64,000 nucleotides of DNA from Croceivirga sp009797885 (GTDB lineage Bacteria; Bacteroidota; Bacteroidia; Flavobacteriales; Flavobacteriaceae), in NCBI GenBank assembly GCA_045866215.1, contig AP035880.1, forward strand, positions 3,162,001 through 3,226,000, written 5' to 3'. The notes under the pieces were generated by a model. That model was given only the letters and a program-made list of their open reading frames with translations. It ran no database searches and was not told the DNA's origin. The position numbers and the translations under genes are program-made. How positions within the stretch are numbered: the first letter of the stretch is position 1; each line of letters opens with the position of its first letter. Positions 33,841 to 43,984 of this stretch are shown here, one piece after another.

Positions 33841-36800
33841 TTATGACTTTATCTTTACAAACTGTAAATAATCTGAGTTCTTAGCGATTACTAGGTGCGC
33901 TTGTCCATCAATATCGATTTTGGCCATATCTTTTACATCACCGGGGGCATAAAAACCACTTTCCTTGGCAAGGACCGGGGAGAAATTCCCCTTTCCGTCA
34001 CCTAGAAGAAGAAGACCATTACCTGCATCATTTCTTGGGGTTTCTACTTCCGAGGCGTACAGATTTCCCGCAATAAGTGCGTCCAGATATCCGTCCTCGT
34101 TAAAATCTTCCACAATGATCTGATTGATGGCGGACAATTGGGCATGAATGGGAAGTTGATGCCTTACAAATTTCCCGTCCTTATTTTCCAAATAAACGCT
34201 TGCAAATGACTTGACCTGGTAGTGAAGGGAATTTTCCAGGTTTTTTTCGGTATACACGTCCTCCAGTGTTGCTCGGGAAAAAGATTCGTAATCCTTGAAT
34301 TTATTCTTTATGCCTGGCATTTGCTGGGAGGAACATTCCCTGCCCCGTAGGGGAAATTTTTCCCCGTCATTGTAGTAGCTAAGTACAATATCCCCCGTGT
34401 TATTGTTATCAAAATCATTGAAGTAAATATCAAAGGTTTCTTCCTCCGTAGCCTTGTACTTATAATTGAGGCCCAAATTCCCCACGATGAAATCCAAGTC
34501 CCCATCCCCATCAAAATCTCCGGGCTTAATGCTGAACCACCATCCTCTGGAATCTTCAAGACCCATTTTTTCGGTGACATCGGAAAAGTAACCATTGTCA
34601 TTTTTAAGAATGGTGATAGGCATCCATTCCCCGCTCAACACCAGGTCAGTCCAGCCATCTTGGTCAATATCTGTCCAACTGGCATCGGTAACCATCCCAA
34701 TTCCCTCAAGAAAAGGGGCAATTTTTGGAGTGGCATTCATGAACTTCACCTTACCGTTACCACTAACATTCTCGAGCAGATAGCTATTTGCCGGAACCGG
34801 GTAGTTTCCTGGGACAAGTCGCCCGGAAACAAATAGATCCAAATCCCCGTCCTTATCAAAATCGTGACTATGCACCCTGGAACTGCTGGTCAGCATGGTT
34901 GGCAAAGCGTCCATACTTTTGGTAAAATTTCCCTTTCCATCATTAAGGTATAATCGATCTTGTAGTTTTTTGTCATTGGTATCATATTCATTGCCCCCGC
35001 TGGCAATATAGATATCGTTGTCGCCATCGCCTTCGACATCAAAAATAAGAATGCCCATATCTTCGGACATTTTGTCCATTTCAAAGGGTTGGGGTTCTTT
35101 TAGTACAAAACCTTCATGGGTCTGCATATAAACGGAGGTGGTAAAACCATAGGCGCCACCTACCACCAAATCTTCGAGGCCGTTATTGTCCAAGTCCCCC
35201 ACAGCAATATTGGGACCGAACATGGAGGTTTGGTGGGGCAGTAAAATCTCATCAATAAAATCATTGTAATTGTTATCCCTGTAGAAATGTTCTACAATGG
35301 TTTTGGTGTCTTTTTGGGTTTCGAACAATTTGGGAACTGTTTGGCTTTCGGTGTTCTTAGGTTTCTCTGCCTCCCTATGGTCCAGGGTTAAGGTAGTATT
35401 CGCTTTAATATTGGTTACCAGTTGTTGTCTTTGGTCCGGCCAGATAATTTGGAGGGAATCTGCCATGACAACATCGCCCAATCCAAAGTGTAGTTGTGGG
35501 GCAACAGAGGATTGAAAACCTCTGGTCAGCGTTAATTCCTGGTACTGTAGTTCCCCATTGTTAAATAACATTACCTTGGCGCCAAGACCATTTTTATTCT
35601 GCTCCGGCCCATTCAATTTTACAGTGAGGTGGTTGCTATGGTCAGAACTGGTGTTTTCAAAAATGGAGGCGACATCGTCAATATTATTGGTCACAATTTC
35701 CAAATCGCCGTCATTATCCAGGTCCACATATACGGAACCGTTGGAGAACCCCTTGTGTTCAATGCCCCATTCCTTGTTCACTCTTTTAAAGGTGAGATCG
35801 CGATTATTTTTCAGGGCGTAATTATCTATTTTTTCAGAAGGAATTTCCAAAGCCTTTTTAAGGGTGCTATCTTTTGGAATACCTTTTTTTTCTATTTCCA
35901 AAAAGAAGTCGCGATTGTTGATTTCCCGCCGTGTTCCATTGGAAATAAAAATATCCTTCCATCCATCATTGTCCAAATCGGCAAATAGTGGTCCCCAACT
36001 CCAATCTGTGGACGATACCCCTGCGATTCGTGATATATTGCTAAAGTCGGGTAGGGTATCCAATAAATTACCGTTGTTCAACTGGAGGCTGTTCTGCATG
36101 TATTGGTAATGAAAACCGGAGTTTACGGTACTCCAAAACAGTTTAGGATTCATACTGGCCATATTGGCCTTTGCACGGCGGTTGATCTGTGCGGTCATAT
36201 CCACTTGAAGGATATCGGGTAATGCATCATTGTTAAAATCTGCAATATCGACCCCCATACCATAAAATGAAATGTTCTTTGTGGCCTGCCTTACCACATC
36301 TGAGAAGGAACCATCCTTATTGTTGATGAACATATAGTCCGGGGTGCTAAAATCATTGGAAACATAAAGATCGGGCCATCCATCCTTGTTTATATCCGCA
36401 ACTGTTGCGCTTAAGGACAAACCAAAAGTCTTTAGTCCGGCTTCTTCGGTAACATCTATAAATGTTTCCCCTTCCTTTTTGAACAAACGATCCGTTTCCA
36501 GAGGTTTGGGACTATATTGCTTAAAACGATAGAAATAATTGGGGGCATCAAAAGGTGTTGGAGGGTAATTGGCCACATATAGATCTAAATCCCCATCCAA
36601 ATCGTAATCAAAAAAAGTGGCTTGGACACTATTGCTGGGATCATCTATACCATAGGCGTTTGCCTGTTCGGAAAAGGTATTGTCCCCATTATTGATGAAC
36701 AATTGGTTTTCCTTTGGCCCAAATTTGCCGCCAACGGAACAATAAATGTCCAGGAAACCATCATTGTTGATATCTACCATTGTGGTTCCCGTATACCATC

Positions 36801-37149
36801 TATTATCCCCTGAAACACCTGCTGTGTCGGTAATATCCTCAAACTGCAGGTTTCCCTTGTTCAGATATAGCTTGTTGGGCACCATATTGCCCGTAAAATA
36901 TAGATCGATCAATCCGTCATTATTGATGTCCCCGGTAGAAATGCCCCCTCCCATATAAATATAGGCATAGGTAAAGTAGTTGAGGGAATCATTTTCGGTT
37001 AGATTGTTTGAAAATGTAACCCCGGTTTGTGCTGGGGTCAATTTCTTAAAGATGGCAGTCTCTTTGGAACTACTTTTTTCCGTGCTGCAGCTACCTATAA
37101 AAACAATGCATATGAGGAGAAGGGCACTTCTCCAAAAATAGTTGACCAT
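33841..37149 (-). CDS. VCBS/FG-GAP repeat lipoprotein with ASPIC/UnbV domain
   Basis: A 1102-residue surface lipoprotein (signal ending IGSCSTEK, Cys21). It holds many FG-GAP/VCBS beta-propeller blades with calcium-type motifs such as DINNDGLIDLYFTGN and DLDNDGWKDIFISNG, in two groups (about 45-480 and 650-1090) separated by an ASPIC/UnbV domain (about 500-595, LNGPEQNKNGLGAKV and LHFGLGD). Such proteins commonly accompany SusC/SusD pairs in flavobacteria and are thought to bind ligands; the role is not established. It lies behind the susCD pair, separated from it by a terminator hairpin. Confidence 0.9.
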   Translation of the reverse strand: MVNYFWRSALLLICIVFIGSCSTEKSSSKETAIFKKLTPAQTGVTFSNNLTENDSLNYFTYAYIYMGGGISTGDINNDGLIDLYFTGNMVPNKLYLNKGNLQFEDITDTAGVSGDNRWYTGTTMVDINNDGFLDIYCSVGGKFGPKENQLFINNGDNTFSEQANAYGIDDPSNSVQATFFDYDLDGDLDLYVANYPPTPFDAPNYFYRFKQYSPKPLETDRLFKKEGETFIDVTEEAGLKTFGLSLSATVADINKDGWPDLYVSNDFSTPDYMFINNKDGSFSDVVRQATKNISFYGMGVDIADFNNDALPDILQVDMTAQINRRAKANMASMNPKLFWSTVNSGFHYQYMQNSLQLNNGNLLDTLPDFSNISRIAGVSSTDWSWGPLFADLDNDGWKDIFISNGTRREINNRDFFLEIEKKGIPKDSTLKKALEIPSEKIDNYALKNNRDLTFKRVNKEWGIEHKGFSNGSVYVDLDNDGDLEIVTNNIDDVASIFENTSSDHSNHLTVKLNGPEQNKNGLGAKVMLFNNGELQYQELTLTRGFQSSVAPQLHFGLGDVVMADSLQIIWPDQRQQLVTNIKANTTLTLDHREAEKPKNTESQTVPKLFETQKDTKTIVEHFYRDNNYNDFIDEILLPHQTSMFGPNIAVGDLDNNGLEDLVVGGAYGFTTSVYMQTHEGFVLKEPQPFEMDKMSEDMGILIFDVEGDGDNDIYIASGGNEYDTNDKKLQDRLYLNDGKGNFTKSMDALPTMLTSSSRVHSHDFDKDGDLDLFVSGRLVPGNYPVPANSYLLENVSGNGKVKFMNATPKIAPFLEGIGMVTDASWTDIDQDGWTDLVLSGEWMPITILKNDNGYFSDVTEKMGLEDSRGWWFSIKPGDFDGDGDLDFIVGNLGLNYKYKATEEETFDIYFNDFDNNNTGDIVLSYYNDGEKFPLRGRECSSQQMPGIKNKFKDYESFSRATLEDVYTEKNLENSLHYQVKSFASVYLENKDGKFVRHQLPIHAQLSAINQIIVEDFNEDGYLDALIAGNLYASEVETPRNDAGNGLLLLGDGKGNFSPVLAKESGFYAPGDVKDMAKIDIDGQAHLVIAKNSDYLQFVKIKS

Positions 37150-37184
37150 AATTGAAAATTGGATAAAATAAAGGTAAGGACTGT

Positions 37185-37224
37185 TGTATTTTAAAACAAA
37201 AACAGGGCATTTAAAATGCCCTGT
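37185..37224 (-). terminator. Terminator between susD (pair 2) and the VCBS gene
   Basis: On the minus strand ACAGGGCAT and ATGCCCTGT form a 9-bp perfect stem, followed by TTTTTGTTTT. It should end or attenuate the susCD transcript before the VCBS/ASPIC gene. Confidence 0.8.
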
Positions 37225-37268
37225 CCATTAGCTAAACTTAAACTAAAAACTCAACTAAACTTAAAATT

Positions 37269-38999
37269 TTAATAACCCGGATTCTGTTGCAGGACTCCGT
37301 TGCTCAAATCAATTGAGGTCAATGGAATAGGCAATAGATCAAAACGGGGTTGATAAGCATTGACCTTTGGACCAAAATTTCCAATTGTCCTTGTTTCATT
37401 AGTGATATATTCTGTTATGACTTGCTGGGTTACGCCCCATCTTCGTAAGTCAAACAAGCGATGGCCTTCCATACCCAATTCTACCCTTCTTTCAAAGCGA
37501 ACCGCATCCATGGCAAAACCGGCGTCGGGAAAAGCAGTGTACAACCCTACATTATAATTAGCAGCGGGACCACTTCCATCTATGGCCTGAACAACGGAAG
37601 AATTTGCCGCCCTATCTCGAACTTGGTTTACATAATTTAGAGCTGTTGCCAAATCTCCGGTTTCCACCGCCGCTTCAGCAGCCATAAGTAAAACATCGGC
37701 ATATCGAATAACATTGTAGTTAAGTCCAGAATGATTTTGTCCCCAGGCGCCGAGTCCGGAATCTTCAGCAAACTCATTTACCTGATACACATTCTTTTTG
37801 GGTAAATAGGGTCCGGAAATATCGTTAAAGTTGGCACGAATCCATTCTTTTCCAATATGTTCTCCAAATCCATTATAGTCAATTCCACGCCTACCCACCG
37901 TGTAGTCCAGTCTTGGATCCACAGGGGTAGTGGTATCTGGAGTGAAGGCTTCATCACTATCAATACCGTAATCATTTAAGAAATCGTCATCATTGTAGGC
38001 ATCAAATAATGGAAGTCCGTCAGCATCAACTCGAAACGCGTTGGCCAGGTCAATGGTAGGTTGATAGAACCCACAGCAGGAACCGAAAGGACCTCCACCT
38101 GGGAAGTTTAATGTACCTCCCCTGTTGCCATTGAACGACTCACTGGTATCTTCAGCGAATTGTATGGCAAAAACGGATTCAGGTCCATTTTCCCCAGCAG
38201 CAGTGAAATTGTTGAGAAATTCTGCATCTAAACTGAATTCTCCGCTATTTATAACGGCTGTAAGTTCAGTTAATGCTGCGGCCCAATCCGATTGATACAA
38301 ATGTGCTTTCCCTAAATACGCTCTGGCGACGACAGCGGTGGGTCTCCCTGCATCGGCCTGATCTGCCCGAGTTGCCGGTAAATTCTCCACAGCAAATTGA
38401 AAATCTGCTTCGATTTGTTCCCAGGCCGGACCGTTGTTGGGTTGGCTAAACTCCAGGTTTTCATAATTCTCAACACTTACAATGGCAACGTTGCCAAAAA
38501 TCTTGGTGAGTTCAAAGTAATAATGCCCTCTAAGAAATCGTGCTTCACCTTCTTGATTGGTAATTTCTTGATCTTCGGTTGGGCCCAGTGTGGATCGGTC
38601 TATGCCATTAATAACCGAGAGTACGGCATTAGCCCTATTGACACCAGCGTATAAGGCCGTAAATTTGGCTCTAAAATAGTCATTGGCTGTTTGCCAATCG
38701 TACGTTTCAATTTGAAACAATTCAATTTGATCGGCATCGTTACTTCCTTTGTGGGCATCATCAGAGATGACATCAAACCACCAGTTGTCACCGCCAACAG
38801 CAAATTGGTTTCCCCTGTTATTATCCCCTCGCCATCCGTCCAACATACCATATGCGCCTGTTAACAAAAGGTCAACTCCCTGAGGACTGGCCAGGGCTTC
38901 ATCACTTAAGGCCCCGATTGCCGGGGTCGTAGAAAAATCATCTCCGCACGACACAAGGCCGAAGAGAATAGCTAATACATAAATAAATTTCTTTTTCAT
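37269..38999 (-). CDS. SusD/RagB-family surface lipoprotein (pair 2)
   Basis: A 576-residue nutrient-binding lipoprotein (signal ending FGLVSCGDD, Cys18), partner of the SusC encoded 4 bp upstream. Typical SusD features are ALASPQGVDLLLTGAYGMLD at the N-terminus, the helix EGEARFLRGHYYFELTKIFG, TPR-like AVVARAYLGKAHLYQSDWAA, and the late motif RFERRVELGMEGHRLFDLRR. The C-terminal end LQQNPGY is the common SusD tail. The ligand is unknown. Confidence 0.94.
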   Translation of the reverse strand: MKKKFIYVLAILFGLVSCGDDFSTTPAIGALSDEALASPQGVDLLLTGAYGMLDGWRGDNNRGNQFAVGGDNWWFDVISDDAHKGSNDADQIELFQIETYDWQTANDYFRAKFTALYAGVNRANAVLSVINGIDRSTLGPTEDQEITNQEGEARFLRGHYYFELTKIFGNVAIVSVENYENLEFSQPNNGPAWEQIEADFQFAVENLPATRADQADAGRPTAVVARAYLGKAHLYQSDWAAALTELTAVINSGEFSLDAEFLNNFTAAGENGPESVFAIQFAEDTSESFNGNRGGTLNFPGGGPFGSCCGFYQPTIDLANAFRVDADGLPLFDAYNDDDFLNDYGIDSDEAFTPDTTTPVDPRLDYTVGRRGIDYNGFGEHIGKEWIRANFNDISGPYLPKKNVYQVNEFAEDSGLGAWGQNHSGLNYNVIRYADVLLMAAEAAVETGDLATALNYVNQVRDRAANSSVVQAIDGSGPAANYNVGLYTAFPDAGFAMDAVRFERRVELGMEGHRLFDLRRWGVTQQVITEYITNETRTIGNFGPKVNAYQPRFDLLPIPLTSIDLSNGVLQQNPGY

Positions 39000-39003
39000 T
39001 TTT

Positions 39004-42000
39004 TTACATTTTTAAATTTACACCCAACAGAAATGTCTGCGCTACCGGGAAGGTGTCTTCATCAACGCCAATGGTAAACGCAGAGTTAACGTCACCAGAT
39101 GGCAAAACCTCAGGGTCAATACCATCGTAACCCGTAATGGTAAACAAGTTTTCCACATTTGCGTAAATACGCAAACTGGATATGCCCCATTTGTCCGTTA
39201 GTTCATTGGGCAAAGTATATCCTAGGACTACGTTTCTTAAACGAACGAACGATGCATCCTCCACAAAGAAGGAATTGGCATTTGTTTCTCCATTAAGTAC
39301 GGTAAAACTTAATGCGGGCAAAGAACCATTTGGATTGGTAGTCGGATTAAAGGAGTTCAATACCCTGGCATTTCTGTTTCCGTCAGGGAATGTGCCGAAA
39401 TCCGTAAAAATCTTGTCATAGTTGTAGACATCGTTTCCAAACTGACCACTGAAGAAAGCACTAAAATCCCAGTTTTTATAATTGGCATTTAGGTTAAGAC
39501 CCGCGATTACATCCGGGGTTGGGTTACCTATAAAATCGCGGTCATCATCGTTAATGACACCGTCACCATTCAAATCCCTATAACGAATTCGCCCAACACC
39601 ATCGGCTGGCGTATCAAAGCCTTGGTCAGGACCAGCACTTACTTCTGCTTCGCTTCGGTAGATACCATCGGCTACCCTTCCAAAGAAAGAAGAAATGGGT
39701 TGTCCTTGCTGCGTTCGTGTAACGGGACCACCTCGAAAGGATTGCCCAAGAAGAAAGCCCTCCAACTCGGTCACCTCATTGGTTACCGTTGAAAAGTTCA
39801 GGTCAACACCAAAGTTGAAATCGTTACCAACGTTACCCTGATAGGAAATGTTCAAATCAATTCCCGAATTTTCAACATTGCCCCTGTTCACAAAAAAGTC
39901 TTGTGCATCAATAGCGGTATCATTAAGAATAGTCTCATCCTTAACTATAAGATCTTGGGTGGTAATTTGATAATATTCCAAAGATATGGAAAGGTTATTG
40001 TCAAAAAGTCCCAATTCTGCACCAATATTAAAGGTTTCACTGGTTTCCCATTGTATATCCGGGTTGGCAATACCTGATAGTACTGCACCTTGGCTGAGAC
40101 TGCTTCCACCATCAAAGACATAGTCGGATATGACATTGTTTAAACTATTAATATTAATTCCCGGATTATCAACCGGCAACTCCTGATTACCCAATTGACC
40201 CCAAGAGGCTTTCAACTTTAATCGGTTGACAATTCCATCTTGTGGAAAGAAATCTTCATTGCTCATGACCCAACCCCCACTAAATGCGGGAAAAACCCCA
40301 GTTTGGTTATCACCAAGAAAGCGTGAGGAACGGTCACGACGAACTGTGGCACTCACCAAATATTTATCGGCATAGGAATAATTGAACGATCCAAAAACCG
40401 AAGATAAGGTATTGATAAAGTCAAAGGTATCATCAGTATTGACCAGAGGTGTACCGGAAGCATTGCTTAACAGATAGAAATCAGGTGATTCAGAAAGGAA
40501 TCCAGTGGCCGATACGCTCAAACTTTTACCCGTATTTTCAACCGCTTCCAAACCTACCAAGGCGTTTATGGTATGGTCACCAAAATTTTTGACATAGTTT
40601 AGGGTATTGGTCCAAATCCAACTTTGCGTCTGCTGATTGCGTTCCGTCAATCTGTTGGTGGCTCGAGGTTCTGGAGATTCAGGGTCCAAGGCCGTAAAGT
40701 CTCTTTGGCTAAGATAACTAATGTTACCACCAATACTGGTTTTAAGGGTAAGTCCGTCGGTAATCAACAGACTGGCATAGATATCTCCAATCAATCTTGT
40801 TTCCCTAAAAAAATCATCGCCGTTTCTAGCCAAATTAGCTACAGGGTTTTCTGCGTTGGAAAGCCCGTTTGCGTTGTTATATCCACCTGCAAACCTCCCT
40901 AAATTATCCCGTACAGGAACCAAAGGACTGGCGCGCAGGGCGAATTGGGTTTCGGAACCGCCAAGCTGACCTTGGGTGTTGCTATAGGCAACATTAAAGT
41001 GTTCACCAATGGTCAAGCGTTTACCGATTTTAAATTCTGAGTTTAATCGTAACTGACCTCGTTCAAATCCTGTGTTTTGTTGTATACCTTCCTGATTTAA
41101 ATACCCAAAAGTTGCAGAGTATTTAGAGGTTTCATTACCATTGGAAAAGGTCGCCGTAACATTTTGTCTTGGTGCACTTCTGAAAATCTCATCCAACCAA
41201 TTGGTGCCCCCAGGTCTTACTGGTGCAACTACTTCTTCTCCTGTTCCTAAAAAACTAACCCCCAATAGTTGTGAAGGCACCTGTGGTGAACCTCCATTGG
41301 GGAAAAATTGTGGATGGACAATGGCCGAGGGATCTTCCCCGGTCCGTATGGCGTCGTTGGTCAAACTTTCAAATATTACATCCCCCAATTGTTGCGGATT
41401 CAAAATATCGGGTAACCTGTTCGCTCTTGAAAACCCAGTGGAAACATCAACATTTATCGATAATTTATTTTGGTTGTAATTCCCGCTTTTGGTGGTAATG
41501 ATGATAACACCATTGGATGCCCTGGCCCCATAGATGGAAGCAGCACCGTCCTTAAGAACGTTCATTTGCGCAATATCCTGTGGGTTCAAGGTGTTTAAAA
41601 TGTTGGGATCTTGCGTCTGGGCTCCATCAATAATATATAAGGGGTTGTTGTTATTCGGTGTTCCAAGTCCCCTGATACGTACAATGGGAGCCGCACCTGG
41701 GTTACCGGCATTGGTGATACTAACACCCGTTGCACGACCTTCCAATGCTTCTGCCACGTTCACCAAAGGCTGTTTCGCAGCTTCGGTAAAATCCACTGAA
41801 GCAACGGCCCCAGTTAAGTCCCCCCTGGTTTGGGCTTGGTAACCTACAATCACCACTTCATCCAATTTATTGGCATCTTCCGTCAATTGCACATCGATGG
41901 TACTTTGCCCATTGATGGGAATTTCCTGTGTGGCGAAACCGATATAGCTGAACACCAGAGTGGCATTATCATCTGCTGTAATGGTGTAATTTCCATCAAA

Positions 42001-42264
42001 ATCGGTCTGTGTACCATTTGTGGTTCCTTTGACGATGACGTTTGCCCCAGGCAAGGGAGCGCCATCTGAATCCGTTACCGTACCTGAAACGGTGGTTTGC
42101 AATGGCAATAGACCATTACTGTTCGTTTTTGTTTTGGCTTGTAGCACCTGAACCCCAAAAACCATTAGCACTGCCAAAACCCCATTCAGGAGCAACTTTG
42201 ACAATGTTCTGGTCTTTTTCTTCAAGCTGAAAAAGCCAAGTTCAATGGATTGTTTCATAATCAT
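39004..42264 (-). CDS. SusC/RagA-family TonB-linked outer-membrane transporter (pair 2)
   Basis: A 1086-residue TonB-dependent transporter. It starts at ATG 42262-42264 with an unusually long N-terminal signal region (cleavage probably after VLQA, near residue 44). Then follow the carboxypeptidase-regulatory-like domain (about 57-140, VSGTVTDSDGAPLPGANV), the plug (about 150-265, ASIYGARASNGVIIITTK) and the barrel ending LLGVNLKM. It forms an operon with the susD gene 4 bp downstream. A divergent AraC-family regulator upstream is a plausible controller. Confidence 0.94.
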   Translation of the reverse strand: MIMKQSIELGFFSLKKKTRTLSKLLLNGVLAVLMVFGVQVLQAKTKTNSNGLLPLQTTVSGTVTDSDGAPLPGANVIVKGTTNGTQTDFDGNYTITADDNATLVFSYIGFATQEIPINGQSTIDVQLTEDANKLDEVVIVGYQAQTRGDLTGAVASVDFTEAAKQPLVNVAEALEGRATGVSITNAGNPGAAPIVRIRGLGTPNNNNPLYIIDGAQTQDPNILNTLNPQDIAQMNVLKDGAASIYGARASNGVIIITTKSGNYNQNKLSINVDVSTGFSRANRLPDILNPQQLGDVIFESLTNDAIRTGEDPSAIVHPQFFPNGGSPQVPSQLLGVSFLGTGEEVVAPVRPGGTNWLDEIFRSAPRQNVTATFSNGNETSKYSATFGYLNQEGIQQNTGFERGQLRLNSEFKIGKRLTIGEHFNVAYSNTQGQLGGSETQFALRASPLVPVRDNLGRFAGGYNNANGLSNAENPVANLARNGDDFFRETRLIGDIYASLLITDGLTLKTSIGGNISYLSQRDFTALDPESPEPRATNRLTERNQQTQSWIWTNTLNYVKNFGDHTINALVGLEAVENTGKSLSVSATGFLSESPDFYLLSNASGTPLVNTDDTFDFINTLSSVFGSFNYSYADKYLVSATVRRDRSSRFLGDNQTGVFPAFSGGWVMSNEDFFPQDGIVNRLKLKASWGQLGNQELPVDNPGININSLNNVISDYVFDGGSSLSQGAVLSGIANPDIQWETSETFNIGAELGLFDNNLSISLEYYQITTQDLIVKDETILNDTAIDAQDFFVNRGNVENSGIDLNISYQGNVGNDFNFGVDLNFSTVTNEVTELEGFLLGQSFRGGPVTRTQQGQPISSFFGRVADGIYRSEAEVSAGPDQGFDTPADGVGRIRYRDLNGDGVINDDDRDFIGNPTPDVIAGLNLNANYKNWDFSAFFSGQFGNDVYNYDKIFTDFGTFPDGNRNARVLNSFNPTTNPNGSLPALSFTVLNGETNANSFFVEDASFVRLRNVVLGYTLPNELTDKWGISSLRIYANVENLFTITGYDGIDPEVLPSGDVNSAFTIGVDEDTFPVAQTFLLGVNLKM

Positions 42265-42589
42265 GTAGTTTAATTAAGTTATGTTAATTCTTGTGGTGGT
42301 CGTTGCAATGAAATGCAATCCCGTTAGAGTAAGTGATAAAATTATACATTGTTGTAACACTCAACATATACTATTTTGTCATTTTATTGTATTATTATTA
42401 TTTCTTTAACATTTGGTAAATTTTAACACCCGAACCATCATAATTTTGTAATTGTGCAATAAAACTGTTAAAAAAGTGGGCAGACAACGTGTGGGGTTCA
42501 ATCAAAAATTAATTCAATAATGTAGGTTTGATTGGAACATTCAATTTTCTTTGAAATTGAAAATATGTAAGAAATTATAGTATTGATAA
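42265..42589. other. AT-rich intergenic region between susC (pair 2) and the AraC genes
   Basis: About 325 bp without a gene, presumably carrying the divergent promoters. TAATTTTG at 42441-42448 matches the -7 consensus on the plus strand; a convincing -33 partner is not seen. Nothing else is recognised. Confidence 0.5.
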
Positions 42590-42997
42590 AAAAGTATAAT
42601 ATTGCAAAAAGTTCTTTTTTTTGGAACAGCATCTAAAATATTCACGGGAAACCACCTCTTTGTCCAACCAAGATTGTTTTTTGGTGATAAAGAGGAACCG
42701 CGATGATTTTGAAAATAAAGATAAGACCAAGTTGTTGCCCCACTATATCCAACAGAATTACCCTAAGAAGATAACCTTGGATGAGGTTGCCCAGTTGCTC
42801 AATATGGGCAAGGTCTTCTTTGATAGGTTTATGAAAAAAAAATATCAGTCATACGTTTATTGAATATTTGAACGAAGTACAGATTGATAACGCAGACGGA
42901 TTGTTTAAGTAATTGTATTACAGAATGTAAGTAATTTGATACTTATGTAGATGTTATTAACATGGCCAACGCTAACAGGATTTTTAAGAAGATAAAA
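42590..42997 (+). pseudogene. Decayed tandem copy of the adjacent AraC-family regulator
   Basis: This copies the gene at 43008: the same leader (GATAAAAAAGTATAATATTG), the same N-terminal codons (broken by one extra T in a T8 run), then a jump of about 450 bp between GATG(C/A)TTTTGA repeats, so the cupin part is missing. It resumes at DKTKLL..HYIQQNYPKKITLDE, then frameshifts again in an A-run and erodes. It cannot encode a working regulator. Confidence 0.88.
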
Positions 42998-43007
42998 AAG
43001 TATAATA

Positions 43008-43901
43008 TTGCAAAAAGTTCTTTTCTTGGAACAGAATCTAAAATACCAACGTGAAATCACCTCCTTGTCTGACCAAGATAGTTTCTTGGTGATGAACAGG
43101 GTCCGTGATGCTTTTGATTATCCTATTCATTTTCATCCGGAAATGGAGTTGAATTTCATTGTCAATGGAAAGGGAATGCGACGTAACGTCGGCTATTCCA
43201 GCGACGAAATTGATAACTACGAATTGGTTTTGGTAGGACCCAATGTATTTCATGGTTGGGATATGTTCAAGTGTGACCATGCGGTTCATGAGGTTACCAT
43301 TCAATTCCATAACGATCTTTTTAGCTCAAGTTTGTTGCGGAGGAGCTTAATGCGCCCCTTAAAGGAAATGTTCCAGAGATCGGTGCATGGAATTTTATTC
43401 AAAAAGCAGGAGGTCAAAAAAATTGCCTCGAGATTATTGAAGGTTTCCGAGTTGGACGGGATCGATTATTTTCTGGAATTGTTTTCCATTCTCTATGACC
43501 TTTCCAAAACTCCGGGCCAGAAACTGCTCTCGGCCGCCGAACGCCCTGCGGATGATTTTGAAAATAGTGATAAGACCAAGTTGTTGTATAACTATATCCA
43601 ACAGAATTACCCTAAGAAGATAACCTTGGATGAGGTGGCCCAGTTGCTCAATATGAGCAAGGTTTCCTTTAATAGGTTCATGAAAAAAACGACCAACCAT
43701 ACATTTATCGAATATTTGAACGAAGTACGGATCGACAACGCGGCCAGGTTGTTGGCGGGCATGGATTATAGTATATCTGAGATTGCCTATATGTGTGGAT
43801 TTAATAACATAGCCAACTTCAATAGGATTTTTAAAAAGATAAAAAAACTGACCCCGAGTGCCTACAGAAAAAAGTTCTACAACTTTAAGCATGTGGAATG
43901 A
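43008..43901 (+). CDS. AraC-family transcriptional regulator with cupin sensor
   Basis: A 297-residue regulator. The N-terminal cupin-type domain (about 1-150) contains YPIHFHPEMELNFIVNGKG, a sugar-binding-like histidine motif. The C-terminal double helix-turn-helix (about 195-295) contains ITLDEVAQLLNMSKVSFNRF and ISEIAYMCGFNNIANFNRIF. The start is taken as TTG 43008, because the first ATG (43092) would cut into the sensor domain. It lies divergent from susCD pair 2, with only its decayed copy between, so it probably regulates that operon. Confidence 0.85.
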   Translation: MQKVLFLEQNLKYQREITSLSDQDSFLVMNRVRDAFDYPIHFHPEMELNFIVNGKGMRRNVGYSSDEIDNYELVLVGPNVFHGWDMFKCDHAVHEVTIQFHNDLFSSSLLRRSLMRPLKEMFQRSVHGILFKKQEVKKIASRLLKVSELDGIDYFLELFSILYDLSKTPGQKLLSAAERPADDFENSDKTKLLYNYIQQNYPKKITLDEVAQLLNMSKVSFNRFMKKTTNHTFIEYLNEVRIDNAARLLAGMDYSISEIAYMCGFNNIANFNRIFKKIKKLTPSAYRKKFYNFKHVE

Positions 43902-43984
43902 TTCCAATTCAGTCAACAATATCCATACTCCTAATGGATAAGCATATCCCTAACGGCCTTCCCAAAGGGGATAACCATGGAAGC

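Noticed and set aside
42621..42863. An 80-codon open frame resembling an AraC regulator
   Set aside because: It is a fragment of the decayed tandem copy: the sensor domain is deleted and it frameshifts before the second helix-turn-helix.
43434..43919. A 161-codon frame antisense to the AraC regulator
   Set aside because: A shadow frame; the sense strand has clear cupin and helix-turn-helix motifs.
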